From NCBI GenBank assembly GCA_964650485.1, contig CAZYTX010000014.1, forward strand, positions 9,622-73,621: a stretch of DNA of 64,000 nucleotides. The letters are read 5' to 3'. Under the pieces are notes generated by a model. That model saw only the letters and a program-made list of their open reading frames with translations. It was not told the DNA's origin and did no database searches. Both the position numbers and the translations under genes were made by a program. Source of the DNA: CAZYTX01 sp964650485. Its GTDB lineage: Bacteria; RBG-13-61-14; DATKZS01. Positions 26,259-34,465 of this stretch are shown here, one piece after another (positions within the stretch are counted from its first letter, which is position 1; every line of letters starts with the position of its first letter).

Positions 26259-26963
26259 TCATGATCTTTTAAGAAATTTAGTTACAAGCGGGTCCGGTAC
26301 CCCGGCCTCGGAAAAGCCCTTTTCCCTTAAAAGGCAGGAGTCACAGGACCCGCAGGGGCTTCCGTCCGTGCCGGGATCATAGCATGAGCTGGTGATGGAG
26401 AAGTCCAGGCCCAGCCTGTGGCCTTGTTTTACGATCTCTGCCTTGCTCATGTCTATCAGGGGAGCCCATATCACTGGCGCGCGCCCCAGGGTCCCGGACT
26501 TTGTGCCCGTCTCAGCCACCTCCTGGAAAGCCTGGAAAAATCCTGGCCGGCAGTCGGGGTAGCCCGAGTAGTCAATGGCGTTCGCACCCATGACTATGCT
26601 CTCAGCTCCTTTCACCTCCGCAAAGCCCAGCGCAATGGAGAGGAAGATGATGTTGCGGGCGGGCACGTAGGTTATTGGTATGTCACTTGAGGCCGGCCTG
26701 TGCTTGGGCACGGCGATGTCATCGGTCAATGCTGATCCCCCGAGCGCGGCAAGGTCCACCGCCACCCTCCTGTGCTCTTTTGCAGACAGCCACTTTGCAA
26801 CCTTGGCCGCGCTTTCAAGCTCCATCCTGTGCCTCTGCCCGTAGTCGAATGAGAGAGCCAGGATGCCGTATCCCGCCTCCCTGGCAAGGCCTGCTGCCAC
26901 CGCGGAGTCCAGGCCACCGGAGATCATGGCCACGGCCAGCTTTTGTTCGCTTGATTGCGCCAT
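26259..26963 (-). CDS. queC: 7-cyano-7-deazaguanine synthase
   Basis: 234 residues from the ATG at 26963; the longer frame would run into topA. QueC converts carboxydeazaguanine to preQ0 with ATP and ammonia in the queuosine pathway. The PP-loop motif SGGLDSA, the central YVPARNIIFLSIALG, GANAIDYSGYPDCRPGF and the zinc cluster C-x8-C-x2-C-x2-C (SCYDPGTDGSPCGSCDSC) are all intact. It follows topA by 49 bases and is probably the last gene of dprA-topA-queC. Other queuosine genes are not in the window. Confidence 0.96.
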   Translation of the reverse strand: MAQSSEQKLAVAMISGGLDSAVAAGLAREAGYGILALSFDYGQRHRMELESAAKVAKWLSAKEHRRVAVDLAALGGSALTDDIAVPKHRPASSDIPITYVPARNIIFLSIALGFAEVKGAESIVMGANAIDYSGYPDCRPGFFQAFQEVAETGTKSGTLGRAPVIWAPLIDMSKAEIVKQGHRLGLDFSITSSCYDPGTDGSPCGSCDSCLLREKGFSEAGVPDPLVTKFLKRS

Positions 26964-27012
26964 TTTCACGCCATCCAGGCCGGTCCCGAGGATGCAGGCC
27001 CACCTATCCTCT

Positions 27013-29826
27013 TTATTTCTTCCTGGACTTTTTAGCTCCGGCCGTCTTCTTTTCACCGCTTTTTGCGGTCGCGGACTTTTTCGATCCGGCCTTTTTGGTC
27101 CCGGTCTTCTTCCTTATGTTCTTGCACTGGGGGTATCCCGAGCACGCGATAAAGGGGCCGTAGCGTCCCTGCCTCTCCACCATGGGCTTTCCGCACTTCT
27201 CGCAGGGGGGCTCTTCCGGAAGCTCTTTTGCCCCCTTCTTTTTAGGAACGGCCTTTTCCTTTGGTTTTTCCTTAACCTGGCCCGCGGGCCTGGTGTTTTC
27301 ACATTCGGGGTAACCGGTGCAGGCCCAGAAGGTTCCGGACTTTCCTCGCTTTAACACCATGGGCTTTCCGCACTTCTCGCAGGGCTCGCCTTCTTCTCCA
27401 GGCAGCACCACCCTTATTTTTCCCTGCTCTTCTCTTATGAAGTCTTTGGCGTTCTTGCACTCCGGGTACCCGGAGCATGAGAGGAACTCGCGGTCCCCTT
27501 TGCGGGTGCGCCTTATCTTCATGGGCTTTCCGCACTTCTCGCAGGCAATGCCCGTGTCCTCCTCCTGTCTCTCCACAACATTTATGTTGCCTTGCTCGTC
27601 CCGGGTGAAGTCCTTTGCGTTCTTGCACTTTGGATACCCGGAGCACGCCAGGAACTCCTTTCCAGTGCGTCTGGCCTTTTTTATCACCATGGGCTTTCCA
27701 CACTTCTCGCACTTTATTCCTGAATCTTCTTCCTTCCTCTCAACAAGCTTTATCTCTTCGTTGGGGCCCCTTTCAAAATCGGACGTGAAGGTGCATTCCG
27801 GATAGTTGGTGCACCCCACGAACTCGCCCTTGTCGCTGGTTTTTATCTGCAGGGGCTTTCCGCACTCCGGGCATGGAATGGGCAACACCTCCGGGCAGAC
27901 GGGTTTTATGGACCCGTCCTCGCCCCTCTTGAACTCGCAGGTGAACCTGCATTCCGGGTAGCCGGAGCATCCAAGGAACTGACCCTGCCTGCTCCACTTG
28001 ATAAGGAGCTCGCGGCCGCAGGCCGGACACTTCTCGTCGGTGGGTGTGGCCTCACTCACGTGCTTGATTATGTCGTCTGCCTGCGCAAGGCTCTTCTCGA
28101 ACGGTCCGTAAAAGCGGCGGAGCAGTTCCACCCAGTTCTCTTTTCCCTCTTCCACCTTGTCCAGGTTCTCCTCCATCTGGGCGGTGAAACCCACGTCCAC
28201 TATGTCGGGGAAGGCCTTTATCAACACGTCGTTTATAAGCTCTCCCAGGGGAGTGGGCACAAACCTCTTCTCCTCCTTGTTCACGTACTCCCGCTCCTGT
28301 ATGGTGGAGAGTATCTGGGCGTAGGTGGACGGCCTCCCAATGCCCTTCTCTTCCAGTTCCTTCACCAGGCTGGCCTCGGTGAACCTGGGCGGCGGCTTGG
28401 TGAAATGCTGCTCGGGTATGATTTCCTTGACACTCAGCTCTTCTCCCTGATTCAGCGGCGGCAGGTTCATGTCCTCGCTCTTTTCCACATCTTCGTCCTG
28501 GGACTCCTCGTACACCGCCAGGAAGCCCTTGAACTTTATCACCCGGCCGCCGGCCCGAAACAGGTACTTGTCCACCGGTATCTCCACCGTGGTCTGGTCG
28601 TAGACAGCCGGCTTCATCTGGCTGGCCGCGAAGCGCAAATAAATCAGTTCATAAAGCCTGTACATGTCCTTTTCCAGCCGGGGCTTCACCATTTCAAGTG
28701 TGTGGTCCATTGAGGTCGGTCTGATGGCCTCGTGTGCTTCCTGGGCCCCTTTCTTTGATTTGAACTGCCTGGGCTGGGGGAACAGATAGTCCTCTCCGTA
28801 AAAATTTCTTATGTAGTCCCGGATCATGTCCAGGGCCTGTTTTGATACGCGGGGCGAGTCGGTCCTCATGTAGGTGATGAGACCCACCGCGCCCTGGCCC
28901 ACGTCCTGTCCCTCGTAGAGCCTCTGTGCCAGGGTCATGGTCTTCTTGGCGGAGAAGCCCAGCTTCTTGGAGGCCTCCTGCTGCAAGGTGCTGGTGATAA
29001 AGGGCGGCGCAGGGTTTCTTTTCCTCTCCTGCTTGACAACGTCTTCAACAATAAACCGCTTGCCGCTCACGTCCTCTTTTATTGAGCGGGCGGCGTCCTG
29101 GTCAGGAATATATGCGTGCTTCGTCTTGTCTATGGTGATGTATGAGTTGTTTTCTTTTTCAAACCTCTCGGGCAGGTCCAGGGTTTTTCCATCTATGGAG
29201 ACCAGCCTGGCCTTGAACCCGGGCGGAGCCTGCGCTTCCAGCAACGCGTCCACGCTCCAGTACTCCTTGGCCTCGAAGGCTCTGATGGCCCGCTCTCGCT
29301 CGACCACCACCCGGAGGGCCACGGACTGCACCCTCCCGGCTGAGAGACCTGCCCGGAACTTCTTCGAGAGCATGGGGCTTATGAGGTACCCCACCAGCCT
29401 GTCAAGGATGCGCCTTGCCTGTTGGGCCTCGAACCTGTCCTTGTCAAGGTCACCCGCTTTTTTTATGGCATCGAGCACCGCGGGCCTTGTGATCTCGTTT
29501 ATGAGCATGCGCTTTATCGGCTTATTGCTTCCGCTCAAAAGCCTGGCTATGTGCCATGCAATGGCCTCGCCTTCCCTGTCAGGGTCAGGGGCCAGGAATA
29601 TCTTCTCGGCATTTTGCGCGGCCTTTTTTAGCTGGGTCACGGTCTTCTTCTTGGCGGGCAGCACCTCGTACTTTGGCTTGAAGTCGCGCTCCACGTCAAC
29701 TCCCAGTTCTTTCTTTGGCAGGTCCACCACGTGTCCGATGCTGGCCGCCACCTTGTAGTCCTTGCCCAGGTATTTCTCGATGGTGCGGGCCTTTGCAGGG
29801 GACTCCACTATTACCAGACTTGACAT
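27013..29826 (-). CDS. topA: DNA topoisomerase I
   Basis: 937 residues. It relaxes negative supercoils through a 5'-phosphotyrosine. The N-terminal Toprim domain (VESPAKA with E9; DPDREGEA at 81-88) and the type IA core with active-site Y319 (GLITYMRTDSPRVS) are intact. The C-terminus is extended: six consecutive C4 zinc-ribbon repeats (about 590-890, each with CxxCGxPM...CSGYPxC) and a tail of nearly pure Lys/Ala/Ser/Gly/Thr (about 905-937). E. coli TopA has fewer ribbons. The basic tail probably helps DNA binding. It is 30 bases after dprA. Confidence 0.97.
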   Translation of the reverse strand: MSSLVIVESPAKARTIEKYLGKDYKVAASIGHVVDLPKKELGVDVERDFKPKYEVLPAKKKTVTQLKKAAQNAEKIFLAPDPDREGEAIAWHIARLLSGSNKPIKRMLINEITRPAVLDAIKKAGDLDKDRFEAQQARRILDRLVGYLISPMLSKKFRAGLSAGRVQSVALRVVVERERAIRAFEAKEYWSVDALLEAQAPPGFKARLVSIDGKTLDLPERFEKENNSYITIDKTKHAYIPDQDAARSIKEDVSGKRFIVEDVVKQERKRNPAPPFITSTLQQEASKKLGFSAKKTMTLAQRLYEGQDVGQGAVGLITYMRTDSPRVSKQALDMIRDYIRNFYGEDYLFPQPRQFKSKKGAQEAHEAIRPTSMDHTLEMVKPRLEKDMYRLYELIYLRFAASQMKPAVYDQTTVEIPVDKYLFRAGGRVIKFKGFLAVYEESQDEDVEKSEDMNLPPLNQGEELSVKEIIPEQHFTKPPPRFTEASLVKELEEKGIGRPSTYAQILSTIQEREYVNKEEKRFVPTPLGELINDVLIKAFPDIVDVGFTAQMEENLDKVEEGKENWVELLRRFYGPFEKSLAQADDIIKHVSEATPTDEKCPACGRELLIKWSRQGQFLGCSGYPECRFTCEFKRGEDGSIKPVCPEVLPIPCPECGKPLQIKTSDKGEFVGCTNYPECTFTSDFERGPNEEIKLVERKEEDSGIKCEKCGKPMVIKKARRTGKEFLACSGYPKCKNAKDFTRDEQGNINVVERQEEDTGIACEKCGKPMKIRRTRKGDREFLSCSGYPECKNAKDFIREEQGKIRVVLPGEEGEPCEKCGKPMVLKRGKSGTFWACTGYPECENTRPAGQVKEKPKEKAVPKKKGAKELPEEPPCEKCGKPMVERQGRYGPFIACSGYPQCKNIRKKTGTKKAGSKKSATAKSGEKKTAGAKKSRKK

Positions 29827-29856
29827 ATTAAAACTCCCTGGAGGCGTGAGTATAGC

Positions 29857-30996
29857 CTAACCTTGAATCAAACGCACGTACCTTTTCCCCGGCAGGGTCT
29901 TTATCATGCCGGAAAGCTCCAGCTCCAGCAGGGTGGCCATTGCCTGGCCGGGGGTGAGCCCGGCTTGCCTTGCCAGTGCGTCCGCGTCAATGGACCCTTC
30001 GGCCGGGGCCGGAACAAGGGCGTAGAGCCTGGCCTGGTGATCGGGCAGGACAGGACCCGGCTCGGCTTCCCCTGAAGGCGTCCCCTCTTCAGCACTGATA
30101 GATATAGTGCCAAGGGGCTGGATGTCAAGGAGCACGTCCTCGGCGCTCTCCACCAGGGTGGCCCCCTGCTTGATAAGGTCATTGCCCACCCGGCCCGACC
30201 TCGAGCCCACGTTGCCGGGAACGGCGTACACCCGGCTGCCCTGCTCCAGCGCGTGCCGGACCGTGATCAGTGCCCCGCTTTTCTTGCTCATGGCCTGGAC
30301 CATGACCACGCCCTTTGAAAGCCCGCTTATGATCCGGTTCCTGCGGGGGAAGTTCTCGGGCGCGGGCTGAACGCCCGGGGGGAACTCGCTTATCACCGCT
30401 CCGGACCCGATCAGGGACTCGTACAGGTCCCTGTTCTCTGAAGGGTAAGCCACGTCGGCACCGGTGCCAAGCACGGCTATGGAGCGGCCGCCGGCCTTCA
30501 ATGCCGCTCTCTGTGCGATCCCGTCAATGCCGCGCGCCATTCCCGATACAAGCGTCACCCCGTGCCGGGCCAGGCCCGCTGCCAGGGACACCGCCATGCT
30601 CTCGCCGTAAGGGTCGGGGTTCCTGCACCCCACCATGGCCACCGCGAGCCGGTCCGGGGGCTCATACGATCCCCGCATGAAGAGCACCACCGGCGCGTCC
30701 GGCAGCTCCGCAAGGGAATCCGGGTACTCGGAGTCACGCCTGCACATGATCTTTATTCCCATCTCGGCGCATTTTTCATGGACCTCCCGGGCGCTCTCCA
30801 GGCCCCTGCTGTCAAGGATGCTACTGGCCAGTACCCTGCCCACTCCCTCCACCTCCAAAAGCTCTTTCTCTTTAGCGGCGAAGATTCTGGCGGGGCTGCC
30901 GAATGCCTCCAAAAGACGCGAGCATATTACCGGGCCGAGACCGCTCACCCCATTGAGCCTCAGCCACCCGAGCACCTCTTCCCGGTTTTCAGCCAC
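29857..30996 (-). CDS. dprA: DNA-processing protein A
   Basis: 379 residues. DprA loads RecA onto incoming single-stranded DNA during transformation. A helix-hairpin-helix/SAM-like N-terminus (NGVSGLGPVICSRLLEAFGSP) is followed by the Rossmann core with the signatures VAMVGCRNPDPYGESMA, SGMARGIDGIAQRAAL, IAVLGTGADVAYPSENRDLY and AVPGNVGSRSGRVGNDLIKQGA, and a C-terminal winged-helix domain (about 310-379, DADALARQAGLTPGQAMATLLELELSG). It heads the dprA-topA-queC operon. No other competence genes are seen. Confidence 0.96.
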   Translation of the reverse strand: MAENREEVLGWLRLNGVSGLGPVICSRLLEAFGSPARIFAAKEKELLEVEGVGRVLASSILDSRGLESAREVHEKCAEMGIKIMCRRDSEYPDSLAELPDAPVVLFMRGSYEPPDRLAVAMVGCRNPDPYGESMAVSLAAGLARHGVTLVSGMARGIDGIAQRAALKAGGRSIAVLGTGADVAYPSENRDLYESLIGSGAVISEFPPGVQPAPENFPRRNRIISGLSKGVVMVQAMSKKSGALITVRHALEQGSRVYAVPGNVGSRSGRVGNDLIKQGATLVESAEDVLLDIQPLGTISISAEEGTPSGEAEPGPVLPDHQARLYALVPAPAEGSIDADALARQAGLTPGQAMATLLELELSGMIKTLPGKRYVRLIQG

Positions 30997-31121
30997 CCTG
31001 GAATTCCCTCCTTGCTACATTTCCTGGTCGCTTCTATGTAATGCATGCGGGCAAGGCGTGTCAAGTCCGGGCTGCGGCATGTGGTCCAGTAATGAATAAA
31101 TCGAAAGAGAAGGGCAGGATC

Positions 31122-31790
31122 TCAGTCTTTTTTTGTCCACTCCCCGCCGGACTCGATCCTTTTCTTTATGTTCAGCACCACCGCGGGGAGGTCCCTGGAT
31201 GTGATATACTTTTGTATGAAACCCGGGACCATGAGCCCGGTGTCAACCTTGGTGGCAGCGTAGGTGAAAAGACAGCGGTCCTTGTCAATCTTGTCGAAGT
31301 CGAAGAAGCCCGCGGTGTCCTTTATGTCGTGCTTGTAGTCCTTGTCCATTTTGAAGTCCACCCGGTGCTTTTCCGGATCAATGTCGTAGCGCACCACGTA
31401 CTCGACCTCCACCAGGTAGAAGTCGAACACCTTGTGCACCAGGGCCCAGCCCTCGCCACTTTTTATGACCTCGCTCGCGGTCTTTCGGGGGAAGTAGCGG
31501 TGGTGCTTGTCAAACTCGCAGAACATGTCAAAGCTCTTGTCCACGGGCGCGTTGATTATGGCCGAGGACTGGGCGTGGCCGTGGATATTTCCGTCCGGGC
31601 CCTTTTTCTGCACGTGCTCGAATACGGCATCACCCGCCTTTAACTTCTTTTGTTGCTCGGCCGAGAACCTCTCAAGCGGGTCCTTGTCCTGTTTCTGCTG
31701 CTCTGGAGAATCGCTCCCCGCAGCAGCGGTCAATAAAACCAGCAGCAGGGAAACCGCCAAAACATGCATCCTGTACGTTTTCATCTTCAC
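31122..31790 (-). CDS. exported SRPBCC (START/COQ10-like) protein
   Basis: 222 residues with a signal peptide at about 1-25 (MKMKTYRMHVLAVSLLLVLLTAAAG). After a charged linker (SPEQQKQDKDPLERF) comes a helix-grip domain from about 65: SAIINAPVDKSFDMFCEFDKHHRYFP, then strands ending VLNIKKRIESGG. SRPBCC proteins hold hydrophobic ligands such as lipids or quinones. The gene starts one base after the UROD-fusion gene stop, so the pair is one operon. An exported ligand-binding protein with a UROD-type enzyme suggests handling of a lipophilic substrate, but this is only inference. Confidence 0.7.
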   Translation of the reverse strand: MKMKTYRMHVLAVSLLLVLLTAAAGSDSPEQQKQDKDPLERFSAEQQKKLKAGDAVFEHVQKKGPDGNIHGHAQSSAIINAPVDKSFDMFCEFDKHHRYFPRKTASEVIKSGEGWALVHKVFDFYLVEVEYVVRYDIDPEKHRVDFKMDKDYKHDIKDTAGFFDFDKIDKDRCLFTYAATKVDTGLMVPGFIQKYITSRDLPAVVLNIKKRIESGGEWTKKD

Positions 31791-31791
31791 C

Positions 31792-33318
31792 TCAAATGCT
31801 TATGGGATACTTGCCGTACCTCTTTGCAGCCTCCACCATGGCGCGGTAGTTCTCGGGCTTTACGTAGTCGGGTATGGAGTTGGATGCCGCGAGCCCGTAC
31901 CCGCCTCCCGGGGCCAGCTCCTTGATCCTCTTTTTCACCTGGGCCTCCACGTCCTCTTTTGTGCCCAGGGTAAGGGTGTGGTCAAGGTCAATGTTCCCGA
32001 ATATGCAGAACCTGTCCCCGTAGCGCCTTTTCACCTCCACTATGTCCATGGCCTGCGGCTCGATGGGGTGTATGGCCCGCACCCCGCAGTCGGCCAGGTC
32101 GTCCAGCACGTCCCACAGCCTTCCGTCCGAGTGGAATATAAAGGGAAGTCCGGCGTTTGCCAGAACCTCGCCTATCTTCTTGTACCACGGGAACACGTAC
32201 TTCTTATACACCTCGGGCGAGACCAGTGGGCCGCCCGTATGCGCCAGGTCGTCGGACATGAACACCGCGCCCAGGGCCGGCACCGTCACCAGCCTCTTGG
32301 CGATCCTCAAGTAGGTGCTCCCTATAATCTCGAACAGGGCCTCCACCACCCGGGTGTCGTCGAACAGCGCATAGGAGAAGTTCTGCAGGCCCATTGACTG
32401 CGAGGTGTTCCCGAACACCGCCGCGGGTGAGAGCATGCCCATGATCCTCATCTTTTCCGGGATCAGCTCGGCCATCTCGTAGAAAGAGGAGAAGTCCACC
32501 TCGTCGGCACTTGGCCAGGGAAACTTCTCCACGTCCGCCATGGTCTTTATTATGCCCTCGCTCTCGGTGAGCCAGGCACGCTCCCGGTCGGCGTCCGACA
32601 AGCTGCCGTCTCCCTCGGAAGCGCTGCGCATGAGCCGGGGCGTGAAAAAGGGCGGCAGCACAGGCACAAAGTCGTAGCCCGCCCTTATGTAGAACTCGAC
32701 CTCGTCAAGGGCGCTGTTTATCTCGCGGCCCAGGAACCACTCTTGTATGGGGATCGCTATCTCGGCCTCGAAAAGCGGCACGCGGTCGGCCTCCTCCCGG
32801 TCAAGGGCCGTCCTGAGCCTTGTAAAGTCAGGGTCAAGGGGCACGCCGCCAAGCTTGCCCTCAACCTCGATGCGCCGGGCACGGGCTTTCCTGCCGCCTC
32901 CCAGAAAACCCTGTTTCAAGCGGCCCCACAGGGACGGCGCCTCGGCCTCGCCCATCATGTCGCTCACCTTGAGGGTGGCCCCTCCGTACTCGTTGGTTAT
33001 GAAGCTGATCTTGATAACGTGCTTGCCCTGCGAGAGCTTCTCGCCCGCCACACGGATGAAGAGCTTCGAGTCCTTGGCAAAGTTCACCTGCTCTGAAAGC
33101 TCGTCCCCGGAAAGGCTGATGGCCTTTTCGCCGAGTGCAAGCTCGATACTTTCAGGGGGATATCGTTTCCCGTCAACCTCCAGCATCATTCCTCTCATGC
33201 CGCTGATGCGCATGGGGGTCATGGTGTTTGTAAAGCAGAACTCAAAGCCGTCCTCCGTATTCTTCAGGCTGCCTTGCTCGTAAACCTTGTTGACCAGGAA
33301 TCCGGGTATGTATACCAT
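31792..33318 (-). CDS. UROD-type enzyme with a fused N-terminal beta domain (DUF6379-like)
   Basis: 508 residues from the ATG at 33318 (AAAAGAG before it); a start at 33378 is possible. The C-terminal 340 residues are a uroporphyrinogen-decarboxylase/corrinoid-methyltransferase-type TIM barrel: FMSDDLAHTGGPLVSPEVYKKYVFPWYKK, PFIFHSDGRLWDVLDDLADCGVRAIHPIEP, CIFGNIDLDHTL. The N-terminal 130 residues are beta-rich (VDGKRYPPESIELALGEK..., GKHVIKISFITNEYGGATLKVSD) and resemble DUF6379, the beta-subunit domain of C-glycoside deglycosidases. I know no characterised protein with this fusion. It is not a heme-pathway HemE. It forms an operon with the SRPBCC gene. Confidence 0.75.
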   Translation of the reverse strand: MVYIPGFLVNKVYEQGSLKNTEDGFEFCFTNTMTPMRISGMRGMMLEVDGKRYPPESIELALGEKAISLSGDELSEQVNFAKDSKLFIRVAGEKLSQGKHVIKISFITNEYGGATLKVSDMMGEAEAPSLWGRLKQGFLGGGRKARARRIEVEGKLGGVPLDPDFTRLRTALDREEADRVPLFEAEIAIPIQEWFLGREINSALDEVEFYIRAGYDFVPVLPPFFTPRLMRSASEGDGSLSDADRERAWLTESEGIIKTMADVEKFPWPSADEVDFSSFYEMAELIPEKMRIMGMLSPAAVFGNTSQSMGLQNFSYALFDDTRVVEALFEIIGSTYLRIAKRLVTVPALGAVFMSDDLAHTGGPLVSPEVYKKYVFPWYKKIGEVLANAGLPFIFHSDGRLWDVLDDLADCGVRAIHPIEPQAMDIVEVKRRYGDRFCIFGNIDLDHTLTLGTKEDVEAQVKKRIKELAPGGGYGLAASNSIPDYVKPENYRAMVEAAKRYGKYPISI

Positions 33319-33461
33319 CTCTTTTACCCCCGCCCGCTCTTGCGGGCTTTTGAAAATAAGTCCCTTGCAGGTTAACAAAGCCTAGCGCGCGGAAAAAAGC
33401 CTGTCAAGCAGAATATGGCCGGAGGGTATTCAAAAAAAGCAAGTATGTTATAATCTGTGTC

Positions 33462-33700
33462 ATGGACAGGATTGAGCGGCTGAAAAAAAGGCTGGTCGAG
33501 GGCCCTTTGAGTTGTGCCCTGAGCGGGCCCTGCTTTGGACCGAGTCCTTCCAGCGCACCGAGGGGCAGCCGCGGGTAAAGCGCAACGCAAAGACGCTCTA
33601 TCACCTGCTCGCGAACATGACCATCTTTATTCGCGATGACGAGTTGACCGCCGGGAAGAGGACTGCACACGGCTGCGAGGTCAATACCGATAAAACCTGA
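33462..33700 (+). pseudogene. 5' fragment of a glycyl radical enzyme (pyruvate formate-lyase family), frameshifted
   Basis: ATG at 33462 reads MDRIERLKKRLVEGP, then the frame shifts and continues CPERALLWTESFQRTEGQP and VKRNAKTLYHLLANMTIFIRDDELTAGKRTAHGCEV before a stop at 33700. This is the conserved N-terminus of glycyl radical enzymes: the ERA...TESY..TEG and R-A-K..L..M...I.D.EL..G.R blocks. About 75 of some 800 residues survive. No radical domain or activase is nearby. A TATAAT at 33449-33454 may be the old promoter. Confidence 0.75.
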
Positions 33701-33783
33701 GCGAGGGCAACGATTAAGTGCCTGCCCGGCAGTAATATCAGCTTATATACATAAAATGCACCAGAACATGCATGCGGAAAGGC

Positions 33784-33870
33784 TGGTGCCGGGGGTGGGA
33801 ATCGAACCCACACGAAGCAAGCTCCACGGGATTTTGAGTCCCGCGCGTCTACCAGTTCCGCCACCCCGGC
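33784..33870 (-). tRNA. tRNA-Leu (anticodon CAA)
   Basis: On the minus strand the acceptor GCCGGGG pairs with CCCCGGC, discriminator A and encoded CCA follow. The D-arm sequence GGTAGAC, the T-arm GGTTCGATTCC and a long variable arm identify tRNA-Leu. The anticodon stem CGGGA/TCCCG encloses the loop CTCAAAA, giving anticodon CAA. Confidence 0.97.
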
Positions 33871-34190
33871 TTCCTTTAAAATCAACCAGTTATGAGCTTC
33901 CGGGCTGCCCGGGTTTTTGAAATGTTCCAACTTTTTCATAAAACCCCCACAGCCTTCAAAAGATCATCTGCCGATATGGTATCATGTCTCCTTAAACATT
34001 CAAGCGTTTGGTGTCATCATCCTCAATTGGCTTTGTTCGATACTTGAAAAATGGGTGATCTTCACGACATTTTCTTCTTCAAAGCTCTCGGCGCCGACCA
34101 GGACGAACACCACCGGAAACTTGGAAAGGATGCGGGGACATTTTAAGGGGTGTCGGCTCGGCGGTCAATCAGGGGCCTGACGCACTCTTT
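33871..34190. other. gap upstream of tRNA-Leu, no gene seen
   Basis: Open frames here are short, lack ribosome sites and have no recognisable motifs. TCAG/CTGA with a following T-run at about 34169-34194 is a weak terminator-like structure on the plus strand. Nothing else is supported. Confidence 0.4.
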
Positions 34191-34443
34191 TTTTATTTCA
34201 CGCAAAGATGCAAATTTGAATCCACCGTAATGACATTTACATTCTTCGCGCCATTTATTAGAACCGGTTTCATGACCTCGAAAAGGCTCTGGTCGTAACG
34301 CCGCTTGCCAGACGGCAGCTTGATTTTAAGCCGGCAAGCTGCCGGCGCTACTTCTATAGTCCACCCACAAGAAGGTTATGAAACCGGCTATAGCCTTCTT
34401 CTATGTCCTCTCAGTGCCCTCTGCGCCTCTGCGTGAAATAAAA
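34191..34443. repeat. nested inverted-repeat element of about 250 bases
   Basis: Perfect 14-base terminal inverted repeats: TTTTATTTCACGCA (34191-34204) and TGCGTGAAATAAAA (34430-34443). Inside lie a second inverted pair, CCGGTTTCATGACC and GGTTATGAAACCGG (near 34265 and 34376), and a central hairpin GGCAGCTTG/CAAGCTGCC (near 34314-34343). No transposase is encoded, so this is a MITE- or REP-like element. It lies 22 bases after the dctM stop and could also stop transcription there. Confidence 0.7.
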
Positions 34444-34465
34444 ACTTTGGCCAAAATGCACCTGT

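Noticed and set aside
33601..33939. Minus-strand ORF containing GVAELVDARDSKSRG and WVRFPP
   Set aside because: This is the well-known spurious translation across a tRNA gene (here tRNA-Leu).
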